A DNA stretch of 64,000 bases, from the NCBI RefSeq assembly GCF_000282615.1, contig NZ_AKIY01000247.1, forward strand, positions 17,458-81,457, read 5' to 3'. Shown here piece after piece: positions 7,911 through 18,717 of this stretch (within the stretch, counting starts at the first letter, position 1; every line of letters starts with the position of its first letter). The translations under genes were made by a program, and so were the position numbers. The notes below the pieces were generated by a model that saw only the letters and a list, made by a program, of their open reading frames with translations, did not search any database and had not been told where the DNA came from. The stretch comes from Bradyrhizobium sp. YR681 (lineage in GTDB: Bacteria > Pseudomonadota > Alphaproteobacteria > Rhizobiales > Xanthobacteraceae).

Positions 7911-10502
7911 ATGACACGCCGTCGTCTGACGCTGGTCGCGGGTTTGGCGCTCGCGATCGCAGGAATGCTCGCGACGCCCGCCCTTGCGCAGAAAGGTCTC
8001 GCCGCGGAGAGCGCGCGGATCAACGCGCTCATGGGCGCCGGCAAATATTCGGACGCGCTTCCGCTCGCGCAAGGGATGGTTGCGAGCCTGGAAAAGAGCG
8101 ACAACGGCCGCGAACTATCCGCCGCGCTCAACAATCTCGGCCAGGTCTATGCCGGTCAGGGTCGCGACGATCTCGCCGAACCGCTCTACAAGCGCGCCAT
8201 CGCGCTGATGGAAAAATCGCTCGGTCTCGAAACGCCGCTGATCGCGGCCGAATTGACCAATCTCGCCGCGATCTATCAGCGGCAGGGCCGCTTCGCGGAG
8301 GCCGAGCCGCTGTTCAGGCGTGCCCTGGTCGTCAGCGAGAAGGGCCTGTCGCGCGAGCATCCCGATGTGGGCCGCGCCCTCAACAATCTCGCCACGCTTT
8401 ACGTGAAGCAGGAACGGCAGGCCGAGGCGGAGCCGCTGTTCCAGCGGGCACTTGCGATCTATCAGAAGGCCGCCGGGCCCGAACATCCCGCGGTCGCAAC
8501 CGTCCTGAACAATATCGGCCAGGTCGATCGCGACCTCAATCGCGATGCGGAGGCCGAGGCGCCGATCAAGCGCTCGCTCGCGATCCGCGAAAAGGTGCTG
8601 GGACCCGATCATCCCGATGTCGCGCGTTCGCTCAACAATCTCGCCGGACTCTACGAGCATCAGCGGCGCTACGCCGATGCCGAGCCGCTCTATCGCCGCG
8701 CTCTGGCGATCCGCGAGCGTGCGCTCGGGCCGGATCATCCTGACGTCGCGACCTCGACCAGCAATCTCGCCTATTTCCTCTACGTCTCCGGGCGTACTGC
8801 CGATGCGCTGCCGCTGGCGGAACGGACGCTTGCGACCAACCGCGCGCAGTTGCGCGTGGTGCTGCCGATCCTGTTTTCCGCACGCCGGCAGCATCTCCTG
8901 GCCGATGACAGGGCGCTCGACGAAGCGCTGGCCGCGATCCAGCGCGGCACGCAATCGTCCGCCGCCTCGGCCGTGAACAAGCTCGCGGTGCGGCTTGCTG
9001 CCGGCAGCGACCGGCTCGCCGAGCTCGTGCGCAAGGACCAGGATCTCGGCAGCGAGGCCGAGGCGCTCGACAAGGCGATCATCACCGCCGTGTCCAAGCA
9101 GGCCGCGCAGCGCGACACAACGGCCGAGCAGCGCAGCCGCGCCCGAATTGCGGCGATCGCAAGCGAGCGCGCCGGCTTGCAGAAAACGCTGACGATCGAG
9201 TTTCCCGACTATGCCTCGCTCTCCAACCCGCTGCCGCTCGCGGTGAAGGACATCCAGCCGCTGCTGTCGGCGGACGAGGCGATGACGATCTATTCCGTCG
9301 TCGACAAGCAGAGCTATGTCATCGCGATCACGCGCGAGGGCGTCGACTGGAAAGAGGTTCCGCTCGGCGCGGACGTGCTGACGCAGAAAGTCACGGCATT
9401 CCGCAAGGGGCTCGACGTCGGCAAGGCGCGCGACGCCTCCGGCAAGTCGGGCCTGTTCGACCTCGCCCTCGCCAATGAGCTTTATGTCGCACTGCTCGGC
9501 CCGGTCGAGGCGCTGACAAAGGACAAGAGCAGCCTGCTGGTGGTGCCGTCGGCGGCTCTGACGGCATTGCCGTTTCACCTGCTCGTCACGGAGACGCCGC
9601 ACGCTGCGATCCCGGACAAGCTCGAGGGCTATCGCAGCGCTGCCTGGCTGCTGCGGCGCCAGGCTGTCTCGGTGCTGCCGTCGGTGATCAGCCTGAAATC
9701 GCTGCGTGCCTTTGCGCGCCGGGATATGGGCGTCAAGCCGATGACGGGTTTTGGCGATCCGGTGTTCAACCCCGCGGCCGAAGGGCCCGCCGATCGTCGC
9801 GCCGCAAGCGGCAAGGTCGCGGCACGCAGCATCGCGACATCGGCCTATACCGATTTCTGGCGCGGTGCCGGCGTCGATCGCGCGCAGCTTGCGAAAGCGC
9901 TGCCGCAGCTGCCCGACACCGCGGACGAGCTGAACGCGGTGGCCAAGGATGTCGGCGCCGGCGAGGTCGATATCCATCTCGGCCGCGATGCCAGCGAAAC
10001 GACGCTCAAGCGTGCAGCGCTTGCTCAATACGGCATCATCTACTTCGCCACCCACGGCCTCGTCGCAGGCGACGTCAAGGGTCTTGGCGAGCCCTCGCTT
10101 GCACTCTCGATTCCGGATCAGCCCTCCGAGCTCGACGACGGTCTTCTCACTGCGAGCGAAGTCGCTCAGCTCAAGCTCAATGCGGATTGGGTCGTGCTGT
10201 CGGCCTGCAACACCATCGCTGGTGACAAGCCCGGTGCGGAGGCGCTGTCGGGTCTGGCGCGCGCGTTCTTCTATGCCGGCGCCCGCGCGCTTCTGGTCTC
10301 GCATTGGGCAGTGGATTCGGAAGCTGCCACCCGCTTGACCACGTCGACTTTCGCCCTGCTCAAAAACGAACCAGGGATCGGCCGTGCCCAAGCATTGCGC
10401 CGTGCGATGCTGGCGTATGTTGATGACGCCTCATCGCCGCGCAATGCCTATCCCGCGATGTGGGGGCCGTTCGCGCTGATTGGCGAGGGTGAGGTACGAT
10501 AA
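7911..10502 (+). CDS. Exported TPR-CHAT domain protein
   Basis: An 863-residue protein. The first 25 or so residues form a signal peptide ending in TPALAQ. Residues about 30-310 hold at least six tetratricopeptide repeats of the kinesin-light-chain type (LNNLGQVYAGQGRDDLAEPL and repeats spaced 42 residues). The C-terminal half is a CHAT domain, a caspase-like peptidase fold, with the catalytic pair visible as His715 in IIYFATHGLVA and Cys766 in VVLSACNT. CHAT proteins are proteases or adaptors; the target is unknown. The start at 7911 was chosen because it gives an intact signal peptide; the open frame extends upstream to 7767 over the end of the previous gene. Export of a TPR-CHAT protein is notable. 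Confidence 0.88.
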   Translation: MTRRRLTLVAGLALAIAGMLATPALAQKGLAAESARINALMGAGKYSDALPLAQGMVASLEKSDNGRELSAALNNLGQVYAGQGRDDLAEPLYKRAIALMEKSLGLETPLIAAELTNLAAIYQRQGRFAEAEPLFRRALVVSEKGLSREHPDVGRALNNLATLYVKQERQAEAEPLFQRALAIYQKAAGPEHPAVATVLNNIGQVDRDLNRDAEAEAPIKRSLAIREKVLGPDHPDVARSLNNLAGLYEHQRRYADAEPLYRRALAIRERALGPDHPDVATSTSNLAYFLYVSGRTADALPLAERTLATNRAQLRVVLPILFSARRQHLLADDRALDEALAAIQRGTQSSAASAVNKLAVRLAAGSDRLAELVRKDQDLGSEAEALDKAIITAVSKQAAQRDTTAEQRSRARIAAIASERAGLQKTLTIEFPDYASLSNPLPLAVKDIQPLLSADEAMTIYSVVDKQSYVIAITREGVDWKEVPLGADVLTQKVTAFRKGLDVGKARDASGKSGLFDLALANELYVALLGPVEALTKDKSSLLVVPSAALTALPFHLLVTETPHAAIPDKLEGYRSAAWLLRRQAVSVLPSVISLKSLRAFARRDMGVKPMTGFGDPVFNPAAEGPADRRAASGKVAARSIATSAYTDFWRGAGVDRAQLAKALPQLPDTADELNAVAKDVGAGEVDIHLGRDASETTLKRAALAQYGIIYFATHGLVAGDVKGLGEPSLALSIPDQPSELDDGLLTASEVAQLKLNADWVVLSACNTIAGDKPGAEALSGLARAFFYAGARALLVSHWAVDSEAATRLTTSTFALLKNEPGIGRAQALRRAMLAYVDDASSPRNAYPAMWGPFALIGEGEVR

Positions 10503-10787
10503 GCCGCATCAGCAGGATTGTGCGTCGCAATAACCCCATATAACGTCGAAACATGCATTTGGTTGCGCGATCATTTGCAGTTTTTTGGTGCGCCTGCTCA
10601 GAGCTGACATGCGCGACGTTTGGCGCGGTCCTTGAATAAACCAAATCCTGCGGGATCAGCTTGGCAACGTCGGCGTTCACCGATATTAGGTCGTCCAACC
10701 GAGGCCGGACGGCCTGTAATTCACGGTAACCGCGATGGCGCCAAGGTCAGGTCGCGCTATGTATCGCGGGTTCTAGGAGGATTTTTC
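10503..10787. other. Intergenic region upstream of pckA
   Basis: This 285-base stretch between the CHAT gene and pckA is visibly lower in GC than the coding sequence around it and has no gene that I can support. It is presumably the pckA promoter and leader. I could not identify a ChvI site or a clear sigma-70 promoter by eye. Confidence 0.6.
10775..10780 (+). promoter_or_regulatory. Ribosome binding site that fixes the GTG start of pckA
   Basis: A perfect AGGAGG lies seven bases before the GTG at 10788. The open frame continues upstream for 56 codons with no family similarity, so this site decides the start. Confidence 0.85.
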
Positions 10788-12404
<1,617 letters not shown>

Positions 12405-12424
12405 CCGCGCATCGATTGAAATGC

Positions 12425-12452
12425 AAAAGGGCGGCCGCGAGGCCGCCCTTTT
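12425..12452. terminator. Intrinsic terminator after pckA
   Basis: A perfect 12-bp stem AAAAGGGCGGCC/GGCCGCCCTTTT with a GCGA tetraloop. The arms carry both the A tract and the T tract, so it can act on both strands and also serve the acyltransferase gene that ends at 12487. Confidence 0.9.
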
Positions 12453-12486
12453 CGTTTCTTCGCGGGGGGTGCGGTTGCCTCCTCCG

Positions 12487-13596
12487 CTAGGAGGTCGCCA
12501 AGGTCCTTTGATCCCGCCAGTTCAGAATGGGCCGCTCGAAGTAATGGTAAAGCGCCGCGGCGAAAAGCAGACAGATCCCGGCATAGATCACAGCCGACAT
12601 CACCGTGGCCGCTGCGACGTCCGGCTCCAATTTCCAGATCGAATGGATCACGATGATCACGGGAATATTGACCAGATAGAGCGAATAGGACCATTTGGAT
12701 AAAGCGGTCACGCTCGTCGCCGTCACGCTTGGGAGATTGATCCGGCCGACGCCCCAGATGATGAGCAAGGCAATCGACAGCTGCACGACGTTAAAGAGCA
12801 ATGTCCTGGCGAAGAAGCTGTGGTCCAGCTCCGGTTGGGGCCGCGCCAGAACTGCGATCGAAACTGCGAGGAGTGCCAAACCCGCCATCAGCAGCGCCGG
12901 TCTGTATCTCGCTCCGATCCATCCGGCAGCAATATAGGCGAACACGCCCGTCATGATCGCGTCGAGCCTGAAGATCGCGATCTTTCTGATTCCCGTTTCC
13001 AGCGTGGGCTCAAACAGGACGACGGCGCCGATCCTTGCAGCGAGAGAGAGCAGGAAGACGAAAGCGCCGGCGAGGATGAACGCTCGCGTGGAGCGGCCTT
13101 GCGTCTTGCTGAATGCCATGACGACGAGCGGAAAGAAAAGATAGAAGAGTTCCTCGATCGCAAGGCTCCACGATTCGGGAAAGAACGCCGGAATCGGATG
13201 CGCGAAGTTCTGCAGGAAGGCGAAATAGGGCCCCAATGATGGAAGCCCCGAGGGCTGGTAGATGAGGATGTTCAGCCCCAGGAATAGGTAGTAGCTCGGC
13301 AGTGTCCGTATCCAGCGACGCGCCCAGAAGTTCGACAGCAGGCTCTGCCAGGATGCTTCGGACTCGAATTGCTTGAACAGGATGCCGCCGACCAGAAAGC
13401 CGGAGAGAACGAAGAATATCTCCACGCCAAGGGTTGCCGTGACGTTGGCAAAAGCGCTCTCTTCCGGCCGTTCAAAGAACCAGCTGCCATGGGAGGCGAG
13501 AACGAGGCTCACCGCGAGCGCCCGCAACAGGTCGAGCCATCCGTCTCGGTTGCCAGGCGGCGGCGACCTGTTCTCTTTCACCCGGGAACCTTCCAT
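12487..13596 (-). CDS. Acyltransferase family 3 membrane protein (OafA-like)
   Basis: A 369-residue integral membrane acyltransferase with about ten hydrophobic segments. The family signature is an Arg and His ten or so residues apart in the first segment; here these are Arg25 and His36 in LLRALAVSLVLASHGSWFF. Such proteins O-acetylate or O-succinylate polysaccharides, lipopolysaccharide or Nod factors; the substrate is not evident. Its base composition is lower in GC than its neighbours (for example 32 of 60 G+C at 13141-13200 against 42 of 60 at 11461-11520 in pckA), which hints at transfer. No polysaccharide genes lie nearby. Confidence 0.88.
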   Translation of the reverse strand: MEGSRVKENRSPPPGNRDGWLDLLRALAVSLVLASHGSWFFERPEESAFANVTATLGVEIFFVLSGFLVGGILFKQFESEASWQSLLSNFWARRWIRTLPSYYLFLGLNILIYQPSGLPSLGPYFAFLQNFAHPIPAFFPESWSLAIEELFYLFFPLVVMAFSKTQGRSTRAFILAGAFVFLLSLAARIGAVVLFEPTLETGIRKIAIFRLDAIMTGVFAYIAAGWIGARYRPALLMAGLALLAVSIAVLARPQPELDHSFFARTLLFNVVQLSIALLIIWGVGRINLPSVTATSVTALSKWSYSLYLVNIPVIIVIHSIWKLEPDVAAATVMSAVIYAGICLLFAAALYHYFERPILNWRDQRTLATS

Positions 13597-13702
13597 GACG
13601 AGGAAGGCGCAATTCTCAACCTGTAGTCATTACCATAGTCTTACTATGATCTGAGGTGATGCCATCCCCTCACATCCGACATGGCGGGAGAGGGCGGGAA
13701 AG

Positions 13703-14518
13703 CTACGCCTTGAAATACGCGATCTGCGTCGTCGTCGCGAGCAGCCTGCCGTTCGGCGACCACAGCTCGGCGTTCTGGTCGGCGTAGCTCTTGTGCATGA
13801 TCTTCGAATCCGCCGTCGCCAGCACGCGCGTGATGTCCTCGGCCGCCAGCTCCTCGCTGTCGGTGTGGAAATACGTCGTCAGCGACACCGTGCCGAACGG
13901 AACCAGTTCGCGCCGCGCATGAAAGATGCGGCCGAAGAAGGCGTCCGACATCGACATCAGCGACAGCATGTCGAGCTTGCGCGGCGTGCGGTCGCTGATC
14001 CAGATCTTCGAATAGGTGCTGGCAAGCTCGGCCTGCGGCGGGCCGATCCGCATCTCACCCTCGACGAAGCGGAATTCGTACTGGTTGGCCCAGGACGCCG
14101 AGATCTTCGGGAACGGCATCGTCTGCTCGAACGGCTTGGCATCCGGATATTGCGCCACCCTGTGCTCCCAGGACGGCCGGCGCTCGGCGAACACCGCGGT
14201 GGCGAGCGTTGCGACGTCGCCGCCGCCCTGCGACAGTTCGACGCTCCAATGCTGGCTGGAACGATTGGCTTTCACCAGGCGGATGTCGAGATCGAACGGG
14301 CCTTTCGCGATCGGTGCGCAGTAATTGACGGTCAACGCCAGCGGTTCGCCGGCACGCTCTGGATGCTCGATCAGCGCGCGCAGGATCGTCGCTGCCGTGA
14401 TGCCGCCGAACGGGCCGACAAAGGCCCAATAGTCGTCGCTGGTGTGCCCCTGCCAGCTGCTGTCACCTGCGGTGATGCGGGTGGCGTCGTCGAACGGGTG
14501 CGGGAGCTTGGCGTGCAT
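13703..14518 (-). CDS. Acyl-CoA thioesterase-like protein (double hotdog)
   Basis: A 271-residue protein resembling TesB-type thioesterases with two hotdog domains. The N-terminal half holds HTSDDYWAFVGPFGGITAATILRALIEHP and LTVNYCAPIAKGPF, and the C-terminal half holds LVPFGTVSLTTYFHTDSEEL and a final segment on drug/lipid hydrolysis-like YADQNAELWSPNGRLLA with the conserved Asp/Gln region. It would hydrolyse an acyl-CoA to the free acid and CoA. The chain length preference is unknown. An 80-bp palindromic repeat lies just upstream of its start. Confidence 0.85.
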   Translation of the reverse strand: MHAKLPHPFDDATRITAGDSSWQGHTSDDYWAFVGPFGGITAATILRALIEHPERAGEPLALTVNYCAPIAKGPFDLDIRLVKANRSSQHWSVELSQGGGDVATLATAVFAERRPSWEHRVAQYPDAKPFEQTMPFPKISASWANQYEFRFVEGEMRIGPPQAELASTYSKIWISDRTPRKLDMLSLMSMSDAFFGRIFHARRELVPFGTVSLTTYFHTDSEELAAEDITRVLATADSKIMHKSYADQNAELWSPNGRLLATTTQIAYFKA

Positions 14519-14544
14519 GGGCGATCCTCGATGTCTCCCCGGCC

Positions 14545-14624
14545 GTCATTGCGAGCGCAGCGAAGCAATCCAGAATCTTTCCACGGAGACAGTCTGGATT
14601 GCTTCGCTGCGCTCGCAATGACGG
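14545..14624. repeat. 80-bp palindromic repeat, copy 1
   Basis: Long inverted arms (TCATTGCGAGCGCAGCGAAG and the complement ending in GCAATGAC) enclose a loop containing CAATCCAGA/TCTGGATTG. A second copy with three differences is at 19645-19724. Confidence 0.9.
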
Positions 14625-14745
14625 TGTTGAGGCGACGGCGTCCGTATCGCCCTCACCGTCTTGGGGATGATGACGATCATATCATCATCCGCCTCGCGAG
14701 ATGCAATAACCTCGCAGGTAACGCCGCTTCCACGTCGCGGAAAAA

Positions 14746-17271
14746 TCAGCCTGCGGCGTCGCGCAGGTTGGGCAGCAGCGGCGTGGTCGGATTGACCGGC
14801 ACGTTCCAGATCTCCTCGGCGTATTCGCGGATGGTGCGGTCCGACGAGAACCACGCCATGCGCGCGACGTTGAGGATGGAGGCGCGGGTCCAGGCCGGCG
14901 CCCCCTGCCAGCGCGCATCGACGCTGCGCTGCGCCTCGTAATAGGAATCGAAATCGGCGCTGACCATGTAATGGTCGAGGTAGCGCAGCGCATGCGCGAT
15001 GGATTCGAAGCGGCCGGGATCGCCGGGCGAGAATTCGCCGGCGCCGATCGCGTTGATGGCGCGCTGCAACTTCGGCGAATTGCGGATCACGTCGGAGGCG
15101 TCCAGCCCCTGCTTGCGCCGGATCATCACGTCGCCGGCTTCCATGCCGAAGATCGCGATGTTCTCCACGCCGACATGGTCGCGGATCTCGATATTGGCGC
15201 CGTCGAGCGTGCCGATGGTGAGGGCGCCGTTCAGCGACAGCTTCATGTTGCCGGTGCCGGAGGCTTCCATGCCGGCGGTCGAGATCTGCTCGGACAAATC
15301 GGCCGCGGGAATGATCACCTCCGCAAGGCTGACATTGTAGTCGGGCAGGAACACGACCTTGAGCTTGCCGCCGATCGCGGGGTCGTTGTTGACGACCTCC
15401 GCGACGTCGTTGATCAGCTTGATGATCAGTTTTGCGTAACGATAGCTCGCCGCCGCCTTGCCGGCGAAGATCTTGACCCGCGGCACCCAATTGCCGTTGG
15501 GGTCGTCCTTGATCGCCTGGTACAGCGCGACCGTCTCGATGACGTTGAGCAGCTGGCGCTTGTATTCGTGGATGCGCTTGATCTGCACGTCGAACAGCGC
15601 GGTCGGGTCGACCTTGATGCCGAGCCGCTCGCCGATCAGGCGGGCGAGCGCGGTCTTGTTGTGGAGCTTGACGGCGCGGAATCTCTTCTGGAATTCGACG
15701 TCGCTGGCGCGCGCTTCGATCAGCGACAGCTGGGTCGGATCGTCGAGCACGGCATCGCCGCAGGTCTCGCGCAGCAGATCGGTCAGCTTCGGGTTCGCCA
15801 GCATGAGCCAGCGGCGGAAGGTGATGCCGTTGGTCTTGTTGGTGATGCGGCCGGGATAGAGATGGTTGAGGTCGTGGAACACGGTCTCGCGCATCAGGTC
15901 CGAATGCATCGCCGAGACGCCGTTGATACGGTGCGAGCCGACGAAGGCGAGCTGGCCCATGCGGACGCGGCGGCCGCTCTTCTCGTCGATCAGCGAGACC
16001 GAGGCGCGGAAATCGATGTCGCCCGGCGCCCGGGCCTCGGCGAGCGCCAGATGCTGGACGTTGATACGGTAGATGATCTCGAGATGCCGCGGCAAGAGCC
16101 GCTCGAACAGCTCGACCGGCCAGGTCTCCAGCGCCTCGGGCAGCAGTGTGTGATTGGTGTAGGAGAGGGTGGCGACCGTGATCTTCCAGGCTTCGTCCCA
16201 GCGGAAATTGTGGAGGTCGACGAGGATCCGCATCAGCTCGGTGACGGCGAGGCTCGGATGGGTGTCGTTGAGCTGCACCGCGACCTTGGACGACAGGCTG
16301 CGCAGCTGGCCGTCGGACGACAGATGCCGCTTGATCAGATCCTGCAGCGAGGCCGAGACGAAGAAATATTCCTGCCGCAGGCGCAGCTCGCGGCCCGCCG
16401 GGCTCTCGTCGTTCGGATAGAGGAATTTGCAGATCGCCTCGGCGCGCGACTGCTCGGCGCTGGCGCTGACATAGTCGCCCTTGTTGAAGGCGTCGAGCTT
16501 GAGCGGATCGGGCGAGCGGGCCGACCACAGGCGGAGCGCATTGACGTGCTGGCCGCGCCAGCCGACGATCGGCGTGTCGTAGGCGATCGCCTGCACGGTC
16601 TCGCCCGGATGCCAGATCGCGCGGTCGCGGCCCTTGTCGTCGACATGCTCGACGCCGCCGCCGAAATTGATGTCGTAGATCACCTCGGGCCGCTGCAATT
16701 CCCAGGGGTTGCCGAAGCCGAGCCATTCGTCCGGATATTCCTGCTGCCAGCCCTGATTGATGATCTGGCGGAACAGGCCGAAATCATAGCGGATGCCGTA
16801 GCCGATCGCCGGGATCGACAGCGTCGCCATGCTCTCCATGAAGCAGGCGGCGAGCCGGCCGAGGCCGCCATTGCCGAGCGCCGCGTCCGGCTCGCATTTG
16901 CGCAGCTCGGGCAGCGACACGCCGAGATCGCCGAGCGCGACCTCGAAGATCTTCAGCAGGCCCATGTTGTTCAGCGCGTCGGTGAAGAGACGGCCGATCA
17001 GGAATTCGAGCGAGAGATAATAGACGCGCTTGCGCCCCGCGTCGTAGCTGTGCTTCTCGGCCGTGAGCCAACGATGCACGATGCGGTCGCGCAGCGCCAG
17101 CGCTGCGGCCTGGTACCAGTCGTGCTTGGTCGCCATGCCCGCGTCCTTGCCGATGGCAAGGCGCAGCTTCGCCAGGATCGCGCCCTTGATCTCAGCCAGC
17201 GCCAGTTCGTCGATGGGCTGGTTCGAGGCGGGCAAATTTGGCTGGAACGATTGATCTTGCAAGGCCGTCAC
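14746..17271 (-). CDS. glgP: Glycogen/starch/alpha-glucan phosphorylase
   Basis: An 841-residue cytoplasmic enzyme that releases glucose 1-phosphate from alpha-1,4-glucan ends. The pyridoxal phosphate lysine lies in the family signature EASGTGNMKLSLNG, and the N-terminal half has YYLSLEFLIGR and the glycine-rich GNGGLGRLAACFMES. The length matches GT35 phosphorylases. No other glg genes are in the window, so here it stands alone. The stop is at 14746 and the repeat at 14545 lies between it and the thioesterase gene. Confidence 0.97.
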   Translation of the reverse strand: MTALQDQSFQPNLPASNQPIDELALAEIKGAILAKLRLAIGKDAGMATKHDWYQAAALALRDRIVHRWLTAEKHSYDAGRKRVYYLSLEFLIGRLFTDALNNMGLLKIFEVALGDLGVSLPELRKCEPDAALGNGGLGRLAACFMESMATLSIPAIGYGIRYDFGLFRQIINQGWQQEYPDEWLGFGNPWELQRPEVIYDINFGGGVEHVDDKGRDRAIWHPGETVQAIAYDTPIVGWRGQHVNALRLWSARSPDPLKLDAFNKGDYVSASAEQSRAEAICKFLYPNDESPAGRELRLRQEYFFVSASLQDLIKRHLSSDGQLRSLSSKVAVQLNDTHPSLAVTELMRILVDLHNFRWDEAWKITVATLSYTNHTLLPEALETWPVELFERLLPRHLEIIYRINVQHLALAEARAPGDIDFRASVSLIDEKSGRRVRMGQLAFVGSHRINGVSAMHSDLMRETVFHDLNHLYPGRITNKTNGITFRRWLMLANPKLTDLLRETCGDAVLDDPTQLSLIEARASDVEFQKRFRAVKLHNKTALARLIGERLGIKVDPTALFDVQIKRIHEYKRQLLNVIETVALYQAIKDDPNGNWVPRVKIFAGKAAASYRYAKLIIKLINDVAEVVNNDPAIGGKLKVVFLPDYNVSLAEVIIPAADLSEQISTAGMEASGTGNMKLSLNGALTIGTLDGANIEIRDHVGVENIAIFGMEAGDVMIRRKQGLDASDVIRNSPKLQRAINAIGAGEFSPGDPGRFESIAHALRYLDHYMVSADFDSYYEAQRSVDARWQGAPAWTRASILNVARMAWFSSDRTIREYAEEIWNVPVNPTTPLLPNLRDAAG

Positions 17272-17485
17272 TTCCTGGTCGCGAGAACACCACTAACCCT
17301 ACGCGTCTTGTAACCCTAAGCGCCTTGCCCCCGTACCGGAACCATCGCTGGTGCGGCCATGCACTGCGCTGGCGTAAAATTATGCAAGGAACGGGCCGGT
17401 TTGGGAACCCGGATGACCACGGAGACGCGTGGATTTGGTGCTAGAATGACGGCCAATTCAGCCATCAGTGTGGAGGAGACGTGCC

Positions 17486-17731
17486 ATGAGACTGCTGACG
17501 CGACTGCTGATCGAAATCGCCGCCGCGGCCCTGCTCGTCGTCTGCATCTCGGCCTCGAGCGCGGCATTTGCCGCCGGCAAATCCGGCCGCAGCGCCGACG
17601 GCCTGAGCTGCGGCTTCACCGTCCCGCAAAATGCCTCGCCCACCGCGCGCTGCGCCGCCATCAAGCGCCAATGCGGCGGCAAGTTCTACGCGAATGCGTG
17701 CGGGGGCCGGCTGGTGTCGGCGGCGAATTGA
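17486..17731 (+). CDS. Small exported cysteine-containing protein
   Basis: An 81-residue protein of unknown function. A hydrophobic signal segment (LLIEIAAAALLVVCISASSAAFAA) is followed by a mature part of about 50 residues that contains four cysteines (SCGFTV, ARCAAIKRQCGG, NACGG), suggesting disulfide-stabilised folding in the periplasm. GGAGGA at 17472 provides a ribosome binding site before the ATG at 17486. I recognise no family. Confidence 0.6.
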   Translation: MRLLTRLLIEIAAAALLVVCISASSAAFAAGKSGRSADGLSCGFTVPQNASPTARCAAIKRQCGGKFYANACGGRLVSAAN

Positions 17732-17755
17732 GTCGCGGCCGGGCGGCTCGCAAGC

Positions 17756-18619
17756 TCAGGCCGCCTTCGCCTGCACCGCATCGCAAAACTCGGCGAGACG
17801 ATCCGCAAGCCGCAGCGTCGCGGGGCTCGCATTGGGCGCCGCCATCAGCGCCACCTCGGTCCGGTTGATCGGCTCAAAACCGTCTTTCGCCGTCAGCACG
17901 CGGTGGTCGGACTGGATCGACATCTCCGACAGGATGCTCAGGCCCATGCCGGCGGCGACCGCGGCCTGGATGCCGGCAAGGCTCGACGACGAATATGACA
18001 TGTGCCAGGCGCGGCCGGCGCTTTCCAAAGCATGGATGGCGCCGGCGCGGTAGAGGCAGCCGAGCGGAAAGCCGATCAGCGGCACCGACGACGCATTGAC
18101 GTCGACCGGATGGCTCTTGCTGGTGACCCAGTGCACCCGCTCCGGCCACACCGCGATCGCGCCCTTCGCGCCGGCCTCGCGCTTGAACAGCGCCAGATCG
18201 AGCTCGCCGCGTTCGAGGTCGCGGGACAGGTTCTTGCTCTGGTCGGCGCGCACATCCATGCGCAGGCCGGGATGCGAGCGCGAGAACGAGCCAAGCAGTT
18301 TCGCCAGCCGGTACGCGGCAAAATCCTCGGGAATGCCGAGCCGGATCGCGCCTTCGCTGTCGGGCTCGCGCATCACGTCGCGCGCTTCCTCGGCCAGCGT
18401 CAGCAGCCGCCGCGCATAGGACAGCAGCCGCTCGCCGGCCTCGGTCGGGCGCACGTCCTTGCCGTCGCGGTGCAGCAGCACCTGGCCGACGTCTTCCTCC
18501 AGCCGCTTGATCTGCTGGCTCACGGTCGATTGCGTGCGGTGGACGCGCTCGCCGGCGCGGGTGAAGCCGCCGGCCTCGACCACCGAGACGAAGCTGCGCA
18601 GAAGCTCGAGATCGAGCAT
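17756..18619 (-). CDS. LysR-family transcriptional regulator
   Basis: A 287-residue LysR regulator. The N-terminal helix-turn-helix (residues 1-62) reads LELLRSFVSVVEAGGFTRAG and STVSQQIKRLEEDVGQVLLHR; the remainder is a periplasmic-binding-protein-like effector domain. I chose the ATG at 18619, since LysR proteins begin just before this helix; the open frame extends 14 codons upstream. It is divergent from the EamA transporter gene at 18718, whose promoter region it shares, so it probably regulates that gene and itself. Confidence 0.92.
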   Translation of the reverse strand: MLDLELLRSFVSVVEAGGFTRAGERVHRTQSTVSQQIKRLEEDVGQVLLHRDGKDVRPTEAGERLLSYARRLLTLAEEARDVMREPDSEGAIRLGIPEDFAAYRLAKLLGSFSRSHPGLRMDVRADQSKNLSRDLERGELDLALFKREAGAKGAIAVWPERVHWVTSKSHPVDVNASSVPLIGFPLGCLYRAGAIHALESAGRAWHMSYSSSSLAGIQAAVAAGMGLSILSEMSIQSDHRVLTAKDGFEPINRTEVALMAAPNASPATLRLADRLAEFCDAVQAKAA

Positions 18620-18717
18620 GCCGGCCTCCATTCGAAAATCCACTGATTTCAAGTTAATCATTTAATTTCCAAATGACAAGCCGGCTCCCTAGATCGAGGG
18701 TTCAGGAGAATGCCCCC

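Noticed and set aside
8115..10391. Open frame of 758 codons antisense to the TPR-CHAT gene
   Set aside because: Shadow frame; the plus-strand gene has a signal peptide, TPRs and a catalytic dyad.
14971..17313. Open frame of 780 codons on the plus strand antisense to glgP
   Set aside because: Covers the complement of glgP, with composition of an antisense frame and no family resemblance.
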